Assembly: GCA_001949185.1 (NCBI GenBank) | Contig: BDGG01000001.1 | Coordinates: 8,093,067-8,157,066, forward strand | Direction: 5' to 3' | Length of the DNA: 64,000 bases | Source: Ramazzottius varieornatus | Taxonomy: Eukaryota > Tardigrada > Eutardigrada > Parachela > Ramazzottiidae | In this document: one piece after another, positions 23,090 through 36,071 of the stretch | How the letters are laid out: the number at the start of each line of letters is the position of its first letter | How positions within the stretch are numbered: the stretch's first letter is position 1 | Translations under genes and position numbers: made by a program | The notes under the pieces: model-generated | Told to the model about the DNA's origin: nothing | The model's input: only the letters and a program-made list of their open reading frames with translations | Database searches by the model: none

Positions 23090-26000
23090 CTGAACAGCTT
23101 TCTACGATGACTTAAGCGGTCTATGACTCATTCTAACCGCCACTAGGCAGGCCGGTAGGTGGCTCTCTCGCAATAATATGAAATACTCGGATGAAAGTTA
23201 TACTTCCAGGCGCAGGAAGCAACAAACGGAATTAATACTAGGAAAAAAATTGATAAAATTAATTTTCCCTGCCGATATACGATATTAGACGCGGCACCCT
23301 GGGACGGACGCTAGTGCAGGTCTGGTTCTGCGTCCGAACTGATGCAGGCGCACCCTCACGCTGTACGCAAACGTTTTCCCTCAAAATTTCAAGCCCCTTT
23401 AAAGTTTTCCCCCGTAGACCACCTGACCACTGGTCAGACGGCACAATCAACTCCAACATCGTGTTCCCCGATATCTGTCACACCAGATTGCGCCAGCAGC
23501 TTAACTTCGCCCGTGGGGTCACAAACTTCAAACTCTTTTTCTGAAAAGTTTGGCTGGCAATCGTTCGTCCGCAAAATGGGGCGCTGATACCCATATATAT
23601 AATTTTGGCAGCGTACCCTGTACGAGAAGCCGGTTTAATTTTTGAGGGTAGACATAATATTCTGTGTTTTCAGGTGGTACACCTAAACTTTTCAGCCACT
23701 TGTCTAAACTTCATTACCGCGACAAATCGCGAAAAATTGAACCCGAAGTGCGGCTCAACGTACAAAAGAATTGATGTCAAAAAAGACCTATTCCGAGCGA
23801 AATCACTTTGGACGCAGTCGGTTATGCAAATACCCACATACTATTCAAAAATTTTCCAGAACCGCCGGGGTTTTGTTCTGGACTTCCTTATCATCCGTTT
23901 ACAGTAAAATATTAGTTGTATAGACGGTAGTGATGAAACATCCCTCTGCCCTAGTTTTTCGCTCAAAAATATCATTCAAAGTTTTTGCAAAATTTTGAAT
24001 TAGAATAGCTAAACTGTGCTATAACTCAGAGCCCGGCATTAACCTTTTCTCGAACTTTTTGTTAGCTACTTTAATTACTGGTTTGTCATGGGTACCTGCG
24101 ACCTGTTCCGCAAAGGAAAACAAATAAATCAACGAAAGGAAGACTGCGTATTTGTTTGACTGAGCTGCATTGCATCATTAATATGGATCTAATGTGGGAC
24201 CAGTTATAGGGTTTTCAATGCGGTAGCAAAAGTGGGATCATCTGGTCCCATATTGATTCCTGGTCTAAATAGCACCCTGGCTGCGGTATACGTTGGTAAT
24301 ATGGGACGGCGGTGGAAGCTAAAGGGGCACATAGATCTTTTACGCAGTTCTTTTCTCTTCATTTCACGGACATCCTGTGTCAAGTTTTCTACGTTGGCAT
24401 CAAACCTTCTTGTTGTCTTTTTGAACCAAATTTCTGAAACGCGTATTTGGCAGATGTGAATTGGGAGCATGAAAAATGTTGCACGCGTGCCACTCTTACC
24501 GTGTTGCCGAAGAGAACTCATTCCCGACTACTAACCAATACCCGACTCAGTCGAAAATGCTTGGGGGGGGGGGGCACTACTCAGCAACCGTAACCCGTGG
24601 TGCCTACTTCAGGTAGGCGCTATCGCCATACCTAACCACCTCGATTCTCGCCCACATTCACGAATCATTACAAGTAATTTACAAGTGATTTACAAGTCAT
24701 TTACAATCTGGGAGCGTTCAAGTGATACGTGAGACTTTGATATTATGAGCCGCTATCCCTACTTCCCCTGATCCCTGCGTAAGATTTCTACTTCCCAGAG
24801 CTACTAACTGCAGCCTCATTTATCGTTTCATCGCTGCTGCTACAAAATCGATGGCTATAGCTTTCAGCTGCCATACTGTACGTTACTAAGCGTTTGTCGC
24901 TGCGACGTTTGGTTCGGCCATGGGAAGGAAAAGATCAAGTGCGGCTGCTAATCTCAGTGAATTCCAACTTTTCTGGCGAAATCCAGATCTAGCGACACTC
25001 ATATTGAACAGAGTTAAGCGAAACTTGACACATTTGATGTGAATCTAGATGCTCCATTATCTAGCATCTGCGCTTTTATCTGGAACGAGGAAACAAGTTT
25101 GACAAAAACAAAAGTAGTTGTGGAAAATACTTGAAAAATCAATCCATTCGCCACTTTCGCGTTTTGGCTTCGGACTTTCCAAGTCGTACGTCTGAGCACC
25201 AAAGTCAGAACCGAGATTTCTGTGATGCCCAAAAGAAGATGCTGCAGACTCTCAAACAACAATGAAGGAAAGTTGTCTTCGCTCTGTATGTCGAACGAAT
25301 TTGCACGAAGTTGACCCAGCCGCACTGTACTTCCGGCTTCAGATTATTAACAAGTAAAATTTGTACTGAATTAGAAGTCTGCGAGTTCTCGAATTAATTT
25401 AGTTCTCGAACCACTTTCGAGAATCTAATTAATGCAAACGACTATGAAGAAACAAAGTATCCGATGCGGTTCAACGGAAAATCTGATCAAGAGAAATTAA
25501 ACAAGAATTATTAATGTTTGCTGCGTATTAATGTATCCTTGTGTTCTAATGTTTCCCCGGACTTTTGATTCTTTTCCCCGTAGTGGTTCCCCTGCTTTAA
25601 GAGAAGTACTGTAAATGTTCGATGGCATCGCGCAGTACGTCACAGGAAACGCGCATTTGACCGCAAGTGAAAATACTCCCCATAGCCGGCCGAGTTGATT
25701 GTTTGACTTTCTCTTATTCCACTTGTTAAATTGCGTTTATTTCGAGACAGAAACCTAGACTTTTAATTTCTCGAATTGTCTTCTTCTCTATGATGGATAA
25801 TTGAACATCCTGAAGCGTGGATGGAGATTAAACTGCTTTTAAGGGCGTATGCGAGGATGGTGGAAAATTCCAGAATCGACACTCGGACGATGGACGTACC
25901 CTAGTCGGACAACATTCAAAAAAAGTACGCTTTGTAAAAATTGTAGCTGCTTCCGTCAACGAAAAAGCTCGTGTTTTGAGGTCTTACCAAAAAGGAAACT

Positions 26001-27380
26001 TAATTTAGCCTCACTATACAGAAGGCTGTAAAATAGCGCCGACTTTGATCCGCGAAAGAGTTCGTTTTCTGAAGACGCTGGGAACGAGAAAGTAGAACTT
26101 TTTCTAGCACGCCTTGGAGTCCAAAACTGCATCGCAATTAGGTACCATGGTCACTCCCTTGCTCAGACAGTCTGTACGTACTGGCACGCAGCATACAGTT
26201 TATTCGCCGTACTGCGGCATCCATTTCGTATGACGGAATCCGGTAGCCTATTTCAGAGCTCCAGGTATTACGTCATATCACCCGTTAGGCCAGGTACGCT
26301 CTGTAAAGCGTCGAAGAACTTCGTGCGCGCACGTGCAGCGTTGCATCAGCGTGTCAGTTCATGATTTCTGCCGGAAGAATTCCGGCAATTCCCACGTCTT
26401 TTGGGTTTACCTAACCTTCCTACGCATACTGGATACTGGGTCAGACGCTGCCTTTGTTGGGAGAACTTGCGTCGATCACGGGATGTAATACTGGCTGGTC
26501 GAGCTGCTGTTGGGTAAGTTGAACGAAGACAAACGTAGAAGCCATCAAGTGTGACAGTAACGTTCTCCTGCTTGATTGTTGGTTACTGTTTCAGGTGCGA
26601 CCACTTCGGATGGACGAGACCGATGAGTGACATTCAGCTGTTTGTTTTTCCGTATGTTTGTTCTGTTGCCGAGGTAAGCCTGCATTACTTTGAAGAGACC
26701 ACAGGAACAGGTTTCTCTCAGCGTTCATTTCCAGCTTTCGAGCTACAACACATGACCAGAATGTGTCTTTCCGTTTTGCAGGTGCCTGCACTGGCGACGT
26801 CGGCTGGTTCATCTGAGAAGATTGGGCTTACCCTTCATGAGTTGATGGACCTTTTGTCTCCCTGAACTCTTGCCTTCAACAGATGGATACTGACTCTCTT
26901 TTGAGTTTGGTACAGTGGCCGCTGTGGGCCGTGTTTGTTCCTGTCAGCACGAATCCGTGTTTTCAAATGATGTTGATATCTCTCTCGGTGCTTTCTCTAG
27001 CAGCTATGATCTTCTTGTTAACAGTTTCCTCGTCTGCTTTTTCGTTTCTGTTTGCTCACCAGTCGAATAACGTCTCAATTCTTCCGTGAAAGCTGGTAAT
27101 ATTTTGCAAGAAAAAATGACGGTAGTCGTAGCAAGAATAGGTCCGAGAGTAGCTTTCCAAAGGGGGTACGGAAAAGATCTCGGTAAGGTTCCGAAAATCG
27201 GCAGTGTGGCGGGCGCAAAATAAATTTGCCTTTGGGTTTACCGATTTACCGCGAATTTGTTACTGAAGTTGAACCCCACATTTTCCAAAAAGGGTACGAA
27301 ATACTATTCCAAAAATGGTTTTTGTGGAACTAGGGGTAAGTTGATCGGCTGCGAATTCAAAGCTTCTTTCAAATATCCAC
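23090..27380. other. No recognisable gene; simple repeats
   Basis: Contains a run of 12 G at 24563-24574, four units of a TTACAAGTNATT repeat at 24664-24706, and a small inverted repeat around 25392-25435 (arms GAATTAATTTAGTTCTCG-like). Short hydrophobic ORFs at 26551-27089 have no recognisable motif. Confidence 0.4.
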
Positions 27381-27400
27381 ATGCGCCTCTTCTTCCAGAC

Positions 27401-28453
27401 AACGGACGCCGGAGAATCGGGCTAACTCCGGCTCAAAGCCCAGGTATCCAGAGCTTGAGAAAAGAGTCTACGTCGAGATCCTGCAGAGCAGAAATGTGGG
27501 CTTGTCGGTTCGTTTTGATGACGTGCGTGACATGGCTTTGCGGTTTGCTAGAGAAATGAGTATAGAGAATTTTAAAGCTTCTGTCGGCTGGACACAGAAA
27601 TTCTGTAGGAGACACAGGCTGGTGATACACGCCAACACCCATTTGGACAGGAAGACAGACCCAACGGAAGCAGATAAGGTACGATTCTATTGCGGTTCAA
27701 TAGATCAAACGTGGACAAATGAACCGAAAAAAAATTTATCAAGTTGCGCACGTTTATGTTCCTACTGGCTGGAAGCGTGCGTCACTTGAAACAACGATCT
27801 TAGTGAAATCATCTGCTCACGTCCCACTTGTCTGGAAACGCTAGTTTCGCTAAATCACAGCCCTGATCTCATTGTTGTGGGAAGAGGAACTGTCCTTCTC
27901 CAACAGCATTGAAGAACTGGTTTCGGTGAGAGGCAGCCTCCCGGAAAAGATCTTCAACTTCGGTCAGACAAGTGTCTCACTGCAGAACACCTACAGGAAG
28001 ACTCTTTCACCAGTCGGCGTCAAAGATGTCAACGTTATTCACCCTCCCGGCGAAAAAGAACGATTCACCGTAGGACTGGCGATCACTGGAGACGGCGAAA
28101 GACTACCAGCGGTTATTATCTTGAAAGGCGCAGCGAAGTTAGGTTTGCTGTCGCAGAAGATCCTCGAATAGTTAATCTAACCAGACATTTTGTGGGTAGG
28201 TAGTTCGGGAACGGCCTGGTGGAACTCAAGGATGCATCGACAGTAGGTGGATTGGATACTGGAAGGGGGCGGTGAACTCAGCATCCTGATCCGGCATCAC
28301 TTTGCAGCACACATGAATGAAGACAGTTCCCAGCACATTTTGCACCAGCGGATTTACCGGCATTTCACGCTAACACTCTGTTTCCGCACCGGTCTTTCGC
28401 TCTTCGAAGCGTTCTGGCACGGTATGGAGAATCTCGTTTACTTCGTCACGTAA
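27401..28453 (+). pseudogene. pogo/CENP-B-type transposase, dead copy
   Basis: The first exon (about 27401-27678; acceptor CTTCCAG, donor AAG|GTACGA) reads SGSKPRYPELEKRVYVEI and then FKASVGWTQKFCRRHRL, the signature of the Tc5/CENP-B DNA-binding HTH. The second part (27872-28171) reads EKIFNFGQTSV and LAITGDGERLPAVIILKG, the start of the DDE domain; the first catalytic Asp expected in the NxDQT motif is G here. After three in-frame stops (28169-28234) the same frame continues SSGTAWWNSRMH, VDWILEG and IRHHFAAHMNED. The position where IDHFAAH would be expected has R for the second catalytic Asp. No third acidic residue is traceable. I did not find terminal inverted repeats. The element is dead by both stops and lost catalytic residues. 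Confidence 0.8.
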
Positions 28454-28459
28454 ACGGCC

Positions 28460-30500
28460 CTCTCCATCCGCGTTTCTGGTTCGCACACAACGTTTTCAAC
28501 CCGTAAAAACCGTGAGTTCAAATGAATCGGTTCAGAACGGCACAGTTGGGCTATCTTGCTCCATCTGCGAAACGTGTGCAAGGTGGGTCAGGCCGATGGA
28601 TATTTGATGTATCGACATCGACTCTTTAAATGTGGTGATGTTTCGGTAGCAGTCTTTTACAGTCCGGAAAGGGATCGTGAGACGTAGTATTTTTCCGTAT
28701 TATATGTTTTTGGATGGGATATCATTGAGTATAGAGATTGACGGATGAATATGTTGCCATGGGGCTGTTAAGGGTACGTTAGACATGATGCCCGATGCGA
28801 AAAATCGATTCCCCGTGATCGTTTGTTGATTTTTGTCCGGCCTAAATTCACGTTTGCCGGAGTTTCATTTGTAGGAGCAGCTGGCGAAAGATGAGATAAG
28901 GGTTCAAAGTTCGTTTGTTCCATCCAAAACTCGTATGAACTCCGTCGAACGTCCACATTAAAAAGGTGAGTCTGTACGTGCTCCAAGACGGTTCACGGAA
29001 TTGTTAAAAAATGATTGTTTATTAATGGGCTACTTCTTTAATTACTGCATAAATATCGTCGGCAGTTTCACTGCCTTTGCTCGCAAGCCGTTGAACAAAT
29101 ATTAAAGAGGGTTGCGTTTATTTGAGTCAACGTGCTTGACCGCTTGGTTTTTACCTGCAGGAACCATACTTCAGCGGAAAATGACGTAAAATATCGATGC
29201 AGTAATCACACAAGCAACCCACTGATGAAACTTATTTTGAAGCCCACCTGAATATAAATATTGCTTTCGTTTTCCAGTCATGGTCTCAAGTAGAACCGGT
29301 TGAGCATCTCCAGTATCGCTTCATGATTCCCCACCGGACAACGCCCTGGTTCACATTACATTGGGTGCCGCCACCAGTCACACGATTCCACCTAAGGAGA
29401 TGAAGTCTGTCACTACAAAGGACTCACGTCAACTTGATCCCGCTTCCGGAAGACAACCGATGGTCCGAGACCAGCTTTGATTTTCAGAGAAAACGGCTGA
29501 ATTCGTCGAATGTCCACTGTGCCTTGACAGAATACAGTCTCTGACGAAGGTGAAGTGACTTGATCATCATTTTGTATGAGTCTCACAGTGCATGAAATTT
29601 GCCTGCGTTACTTTTGTTCGTCAGAGGTGTTTTTTACTGTTCTGGTAATCCATGGATATCCATGTTTTCCATCCTAACGTTTCTTTATTGCATCCTTTTA
29701 AACCGTTTCCTCACCGATAAAACCAACCACTCACGTTTTGTCCACGTAATTTCTGGCACGAAGGTTCGAAGCTACCTCGTTATTGCCGGGCAAGAACCGC
29801 GCCCTGTCTTGGTCTGATTTATCCGGCATTATCTGTTTTTCTGTTGCGGAAATGTTACGTTTCAAACAACACGAAAACATCACGAAAACATCACGAAAAC
29901 ATCACGAACCGCCGCAATAACGTGCACCAGTTTTTGCCCGGTTTCCATGTTCAAGAAACGGAAAACGGTGTACGCCGGTTTTCAAATGGCTGGCCCGTTT
30001 TCCTCAGTTTCGTTACGTTTCCGGGGAGCAAAATGTGCTCGGTTCGAAGAAGCTAGGTGAGCGACCAAATCATGATTCCCAGAGGTCTGACTGGCCAGTA
30101 CCAGCCCCTAGATGTTGGAATGAACTACCCCTTCAAAGTTTACATGAAAAGGAGTTACCATGCTTGGCGAAAGGCTCAAAGCGGAACGACCAAGAAAGGA
30201 TAAAGGATAAACATCCAAACGGAGGGCAGAATAAATTAGCACAAAAATTCAAGCGACAAAATGTTTGTACATAGCATTGCGAAGTTTGGGTAGCTATGAA
30301 GACCGGTGCGAGTGGGAGCAAGCGGAACGGTGATGGCGTCTAAGGTATACCGTAGAACACTGAAACAGTGGGACTGTTTAAAAGGGATCCGAAACTGGCG
30401 CACTGCATGCTGTTGCAGCGTTTTGTTCTTCTAGTTCTTTGTGTTACTACAGCTTAGTGGTTCGACTTCAAATTACTTCAAATTTTCTAGTAAGAGTCAG
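28460..30500. other. No recognisable gene; short 11-bp tandem repeat
   Basis: CACGAAAACAT is repeated three full times plus a partial at 29870-29909. Otherwise I see nothing I can support. Confidence 0.4.
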
Positions 30501-30528
30501 ATCTGTGATCCGTCAATTTAAATTAGCA

Positions 30529-30871
30529 TACGAGGTAAACGTTATAATTCGGGCATAGGGGTTTTTCACTCGTAATTCGGGCGTATTTTTTCTCGGCTCC
30601 TGCTGCGCGTAATGAACTGCTTCTTGTTTCCTAAGGTAGACTGATTCCCCTGCTCGAGGTTTCAATAGGTTTGAGAAGGGGAAAGCGTTGTGGATCACGG
30701 GAATTTGGTCTGGGATAGAGATGGGTCTGTCCAATGTTAAGAAGCCTAATGTTGTGTTAACACACGTACGATGAGGGATGAATCAAGCGTTGAAGGAGAT
30801 GTTCAAACTTTTTTCGTTGCCCGAATTATAGTGCAAAAACGGTATGCCCGAATTATGTCGTTTACCTCGTA
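30529..30871 (+). repeat. MITE family M1, copy 1 (about 340 bp)
   Basis: Ends are inverted: TACGAGGTAAACG at 30529 and CGTTTACCTCGTA ending 30871, with TTCGGGCATA just inside both. The interior, including AGGTTTGAGAAGGGGAAAGCG and AGTTGTGGATC-like sequence, is collinear and in the same orientation with 33362-33690, so these are two copies of one non-autonomous family. TA at each end fits a TA target. Confidence 0.75.
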
Positions 30872-31037
30872 GTAACAGTCGGAAAAGCCCGTTTTGAAGT
30901 GGCTTTACTTCTACTAATTGAAACAACACTGATAGCAGAAAGCCTGCTGCACTTCTCCATAGAGATTAAAGTATGCAGCGTGTTCTGCTCTTACGCTGTG
31001 TTGCTTTCAGGTCATGGCTCTATGTTGTCTCTTTTTC

Positions 31038-31086
31038 CGACCTCGGCACCGAAAACGTTTTTCATCGGTGTTTTCGGCGCCGAAGT
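31038..31086. repeat. Hairpin-forming palindrome
   Basis: CTCGGCACCGAAAACG and its near-perfect inverse TGTTTTCGGCGCCGAAG are separated by about a 12-base loop. It may be a chance or structural hairpin; no gene is nearby. Confidence 0.55.
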
Positions 31087-31309
31087 GGGACAAGGAGATC
31101 GTTAGTCGATAACCAGCTCCTGACGTGGACCTGCAAATCTGCAACGTTGTAACTTGACTTTGAGGAGCGGTTCCGTCGGCAATGTCCAACTCGAAGGCCT
31201 AGAAAGAATAGAAGCAATTCTCGGCATTGACTAGATTCTTTACCGTCAAGGTCCGGCGACACTCGGTTAAAATAGAGTTGAGGTTCAAGTGAACGTTTAC
31301 AGGGAGTCA

Positions 31310-33360
31310 CAATCAGAGTAGTATGCGGAAGGGGTACTATGGCGAAGGTAGTACGCGGAGCTCTTTGTTAGTGCGAATCTTTGAAACCGGTATCATGAGT
31401 TCTTATCTGGTAAGGGTAGTATGCGGTGCCATTACCTTCAGTATTTGTAGCCAAGTGGTCAAGTTAGATTATACGCAAGATGTTGCGAAAAAGTCGAGGG
31501 GTTTGCATCTTCAGCACCGGCGTAAGCTCACTGCTGCAAAAGGGCGAATTTACCTTGCTGGTAGGTCGTTCGAAGAACCTGAAGTTCGGAAACAGAAGAA
31601 GTTTTGGAACAATTTTCCGAAGAGTCGCAGTACCCAGAGCGTTTTCGCATCAGACAGGAATAATGTCCCGGGTGAAACTGCTGAGTCAAATAGCCAGCGA
31701 TCTGGCACTTGCCGGAGCCATGTTTCTGTCTTACCGACACAAATTCGACTGCAAACATACAACGTTACGAGTATTCTGTAAACAGGTGATGCTAAAGCCG
31801 CAACCTACAACCGGCGACAGCCTGTCTTTTTGCACGTATTGATATAAGCAGATCAAAGTCTGCTACTGCTCTGTCTTGGAGACCTACTCACGTGCCCGAA
31901 CTCGACTGAAAATGTTTAGAATTTCATGCCCTGCTAGCACTGCGCCGCCAAGTTCAGTCAGCTGTTCCTGCAACGGAATAAAGAAAAGCGAACAACTAAA
32001 CAAACTAACGCGCTGTTCAGTGCAGAATTACGAGGCGGTGTATCGGGCTCGAGCTCAGATATACAATGTTCTCTGCAATCACTTAAATACGTCACAAACC
32101 GGATTTTAACAAGAGCGTCAAGTTGCAGGTCACTCTCAGTTAACACGAAGTAATGCGTGACAAACAGTACCCGCACCCAAGGATAGTTTGGGCCAGTAAA
32201 AAGTTTAGGCCTAGCGGAAAAGACGGCAAATCGAGAATTCCACCATAGAAAACTGTCAACAAGTGCATTGGTGTGAATTAATTGCACACGTAAGTACGAA
32301 CATCCGTTCCGCTGTTTCGGAAACGCTTGGCCCAAGCTATTTACTGGCCCAAACTAGCCCATTGCGCGTGCACAGACTGAACCGGATCTTAGCTATACAG
32401 AGGTCCCATAATGTCTTACTGTTCTGGATTCCAAGTTCTCTTACGAAGTTTCGTGAAATCTGGTATGGCGATACATTGTGTATTTTTATTAACGGAGATG
32501 CCGACTGGTTATTAGTCACTTTTGCTAGCCTGCTGTATGTATTTTTTGTTAGCTACCGTGATACAATAAATTATGTTGACATTATACAGTAACACAACAC
32601 CCATAATAGAGAAGTTGCACTTTGCACGGGTACAGAGTCGGGCGTCATTCTCCTGCAGATCCGAAGCCGAAGGGAATTTATCTTGAAGGAAATCTGGTCG
32701 TTCTGGGCGAAATCGACGAGGTCAGTTCTCCGGTTTTTTCTCGAAAACTCTGTGTAATGCAGGCCTGAAGGGACGAGCAGCGCTAGGCTATTCCTAATTT
32801 TAAGCTTCCATAGGCGACATCAGGGTGAAAATATCAAGTCATCTTTCTTATCCAGAACCGGAACGATGAAGTCAGGGCGTAACCAGATTACGAATTTAAT
32901 CTCAAGCTGGAGCGGATTGATTGGAAGCTGCTGTACGATCACAAGAGTTGTCCAGCAATATCCTAAGCTACATATACTGTTATCCTTTGATTTTGTGACA
33001 GCAACTGTGGTTAATCCTTCCAACCGAATTGTTTGCATAGTTTTTTCTGCGTTTCGGGATTATCAAAGAGGTGCATTACAGAGCCTTTTTTCCGAATCTT
33101 ATCACCGTTGATTTTTGCTAACATTTCATTTCTGATTTTATGTAAGGATAGATGTGTCGTTGTTATCACTAAGCACCGTTAGAACAATGCAGGCTGATTC
33201 ACATCATGCCGACGGATTTTAAAGTGCTGCGAAAAATATTGTGCTCATCTTTCTACTGTCAAATTGATTAGCCGGGTAGTTCGAACTCTTGAAATCTTTG
33301 TTTGAAGATCTAAGGCAATGTCGGGTGATGGGGAAAGAATCGTGTTCAACTAGTTTGCAT
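31310..33360. other. No recognisable gene; recurring GTAGTATGCGG motif
   Basis: GTAGTATGCGG or a one-base variant occurs three times at 31319-31425. ORFs up to 152 codons here show no motif I recognise. Confidence 0.3.
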
Positions 33361-33361
33361 G

Positions 33362-33690
33362 TACGAGGGAGAGGTCATGATTATGCCGTACCCCTTTCTG
33401 GAATATAAATCTCACGGTTTACTGGATTCGCTGCACCAGCTCCTATGGTTTTTTGTTCCCTACGTGAAAAACTTTGTTTCCTAGAGGTCTGGATAGGTTT
33501 GGGAATAGCCAGAAGTTGTGGATCGAAGAAACTGACCTGGGAAGAGATGAGTCTACCTCATGTTCAAAGGTCTGGACGGAAGCGTGCGACGAGAAATAAA
33601 TCAAGCGGCAACTATAATGTTAAAACTTTTTACGCCGGCAGAGTTACGTCCCGAAAACAGGTACAGCAGAATTTTGTCCTTTCCCTCGTA
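33362..33690 (+). repeat. MITE family M1, copy 2 (about 330 bp)
   Basis: Ends TACGAGGGAGAGG (33362) and CCTTTCCCTCGTA (ending 33690) are inverted. The interior aligns with 30529-30871, for example AGGTTTGGGAATAGCCAGAAG followed by TTGTGGATC, and AAATCAAGCG-type sequence near 33600. The end motif TACGAGGGA is shared with the short MITE at 49334-49497, suggesting one source transposase. Confidence 0.72.
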
Positions 33691-33699
33691 CCTGGAAAT

Positions 33700-36050
33700 C
33701 GAGGGTTGGTTTGGAATTAATTTGGCACGATGAGACTTGTTTGCTACTACTACACCCCGATCAGGCCAATTAGCTACCACTCAATATGCCATGCCAATAT
33801 CCATGTGGTCACTGCATCGCTCTGAGATTAAATCATTTTCATTCAACGACCTGTTTGCTAACTCCTAGAAAATTACTAGTCAGAAATCTCTTTCCGAAAC
33901 GTCCGAATCCATATTAAGCCGGGAGGAGGTGCGAGGTGGAGAATGCGAGGACTTTCGCACATTTCGAGGTTGTTTTTGAAAACTGGTTTTTCCATCTCCG
34001 TTTGATTTTTCGGGGTATTATTAACGAAAATAATCAGAACATGTTCTAAACTACAGGAAAACATTTTGATACCACGTATTTAGTCATTTGGAAAAGACCC
34101 ATAGACACTTTTCCATTGAGAGATGTTCTCCCGGCCAAAATGGAAAAACTAAACGGTCTTAACCCATTCGCCAGTTGTTTCTGCGCTTTCAAAATCCTTC
34201 TAGATTTTTCCGGTTACGCAGAGTGCTAGTGAAAAATCGACCGATGCTGTCTATCTGAACCCATATCGCGGCATAGCAGGAAAGCGCTATCCCTCGTGTG
34301 AGTTATGATAGACGTGCTGGTAAGCAAAAAACAATTACTTAATTATTATATCTATTCTCTGATGGTAGATCACAAGTGATCAGCTGGGTTCAACAAATTT
34401 GCTCAGAAAATAGTCTTCTATAGAAGAGGCAGCCCGGTAGTACAGGTCGCTTCCTATAAATATTTCGTCGATTAAGGCCAGATATTGCCGGTAAAATGGG
34501 GGGTTTTTTATTGATTGCGCTGATCAAACGATCAAAGTAAAGGCCTTCGAGCATACAATCGTCGCAAGACCTGAAGATGGTCTATCAAACAGGTAGCGGC
34601 ACGGCTCTTACGAGTAAGGTGCACACTTGTTGCAAGATTTCAAAATCCGTCGGCTTGATCTGTATCGACCTGGTTCCATGTTTGTAAGATCAATTGAAGA
34701 TTTTTTTGGGTATTCATAGCTACGTCTGCACGTTTTTCACAGGTCGTCCTAGGTTGTAGAGTGTTCGATAATCCTACATTTGGAAATTTCCAATGACTTC
34801 CGCAACACCAGATTTGAACGTATTCACACAGATCCTGAAATTCTAAAATTAGGTCCACGCAACTTCTAAGGTGATGTTTCATCGTCCAGAAGATTCATCT
34901 AAGGTGAGCAAACCAAATTCTCACAAACTTGCCGCTCAATTAGTATGTGAAGCGGGCAGCGGGAGTGCATTACAACAGAACAGACGAGCAGGTTTTTTTT
35001 CCTTTGACGAGTTTTGCACAAGATAAAGTTTATTAATGGACACTGCGTTCCCTTTCATACAGTTCAACGGACACATTTATCCCAGTAACTTCATTCCGGT
35101 CCGACTCGTACGCCACTCTCTCGTCCTGACCTTCATTACACATGCTCAACAATTTTTCCGGTGTCTGTAACCATTTTCCTTCCAGGAAACAGACTGTGGA
35201 CCTCTGTTCAAAATTAATTGTTCTGACCACTTTTGGCTTCTCAGTGCCATTCGTATGAAATTTCCCACAAAAATTTCATACCTTACTGAACGAGGTTCCC
35301 TTGAAAGACTGAAGTGCTAAATGAATAACGTGTCGCATTACGCTTTTCTCCTGTAAAGTACGACTTTCGTACGTCTCGAGCCTTTCTTCATGTTGTGGTG
35401 ATGGAATGCTGTGCATTCCAACTTTCTGATCGTCAGTCTAGCTTCCTCGCTTGTCCGCATCGGACCTCTCTCCTTTGTCGCTTGTTTAGCTTACTCCCCA
35501 GTCTCATTAATATGTCCCTTGCTGAGTCCTGGTGTTTCCTTCGTTTCTCCTGGTTTGTGCCTGTGTGGCAGAAGTGGTATCACGGCGCTTCTTGGTAACC
35601 TCCTCGCATCCTCTGTGATCTGCTACAGAGGTTCAAAATGGTCCGCTTGGCGGAACCGAACGGAAGTTAACGGAAGTTCCGGTCCGCTTCCGTTCTGGAA
35701 AAGTCCAGATGGTTCCGTTTTTCCCGCTCGGTTTTTGGCTCGTTAGTTTTCCGCGCGTTCCGTTCTTGCCCCACGGGGAAACAGAAATCCGGACGATTAC
35801 ATCACGCTAGCGTATAGTGAAGCACTTGGCTTGAAACTGAGCAATGCATGATTTCTTTCAGACGCGTAATTTGCTAGTTGTGCTGGTGGCACATAACACA
35901 AGCCCGTTTATGTTTTGATATCTGTTCAGCTTGTTGCGATTGATTGTTGATTGACCTCCCACACAACTCTGTTTACAGTTTCCCGTATCTCTGGATTCCT
36001 GATTCCTCATCGCGATCGGTAGGAAACGGGCATCATGTGGGTCAGATCAT
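33700..36050. other. No recognisable gene; CGGAAG-rich patch
   Basis: Around 35640-35760 the hexamer CGGAAG or its complement recurs (for example AACGGAAGTTAACGGAAGTT). The remainder shows no family motif. Confidence 0.3.
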
Positions 36051-36071
36051 AACCGGATAGGGTATGAGAAA

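Noticed and set aside
24563-24574. Poly-G run as a G-quadruplex regulatory site
   Set aside because: It is a single homopolymer without neighbouring G-tracts or an adjacent gene.
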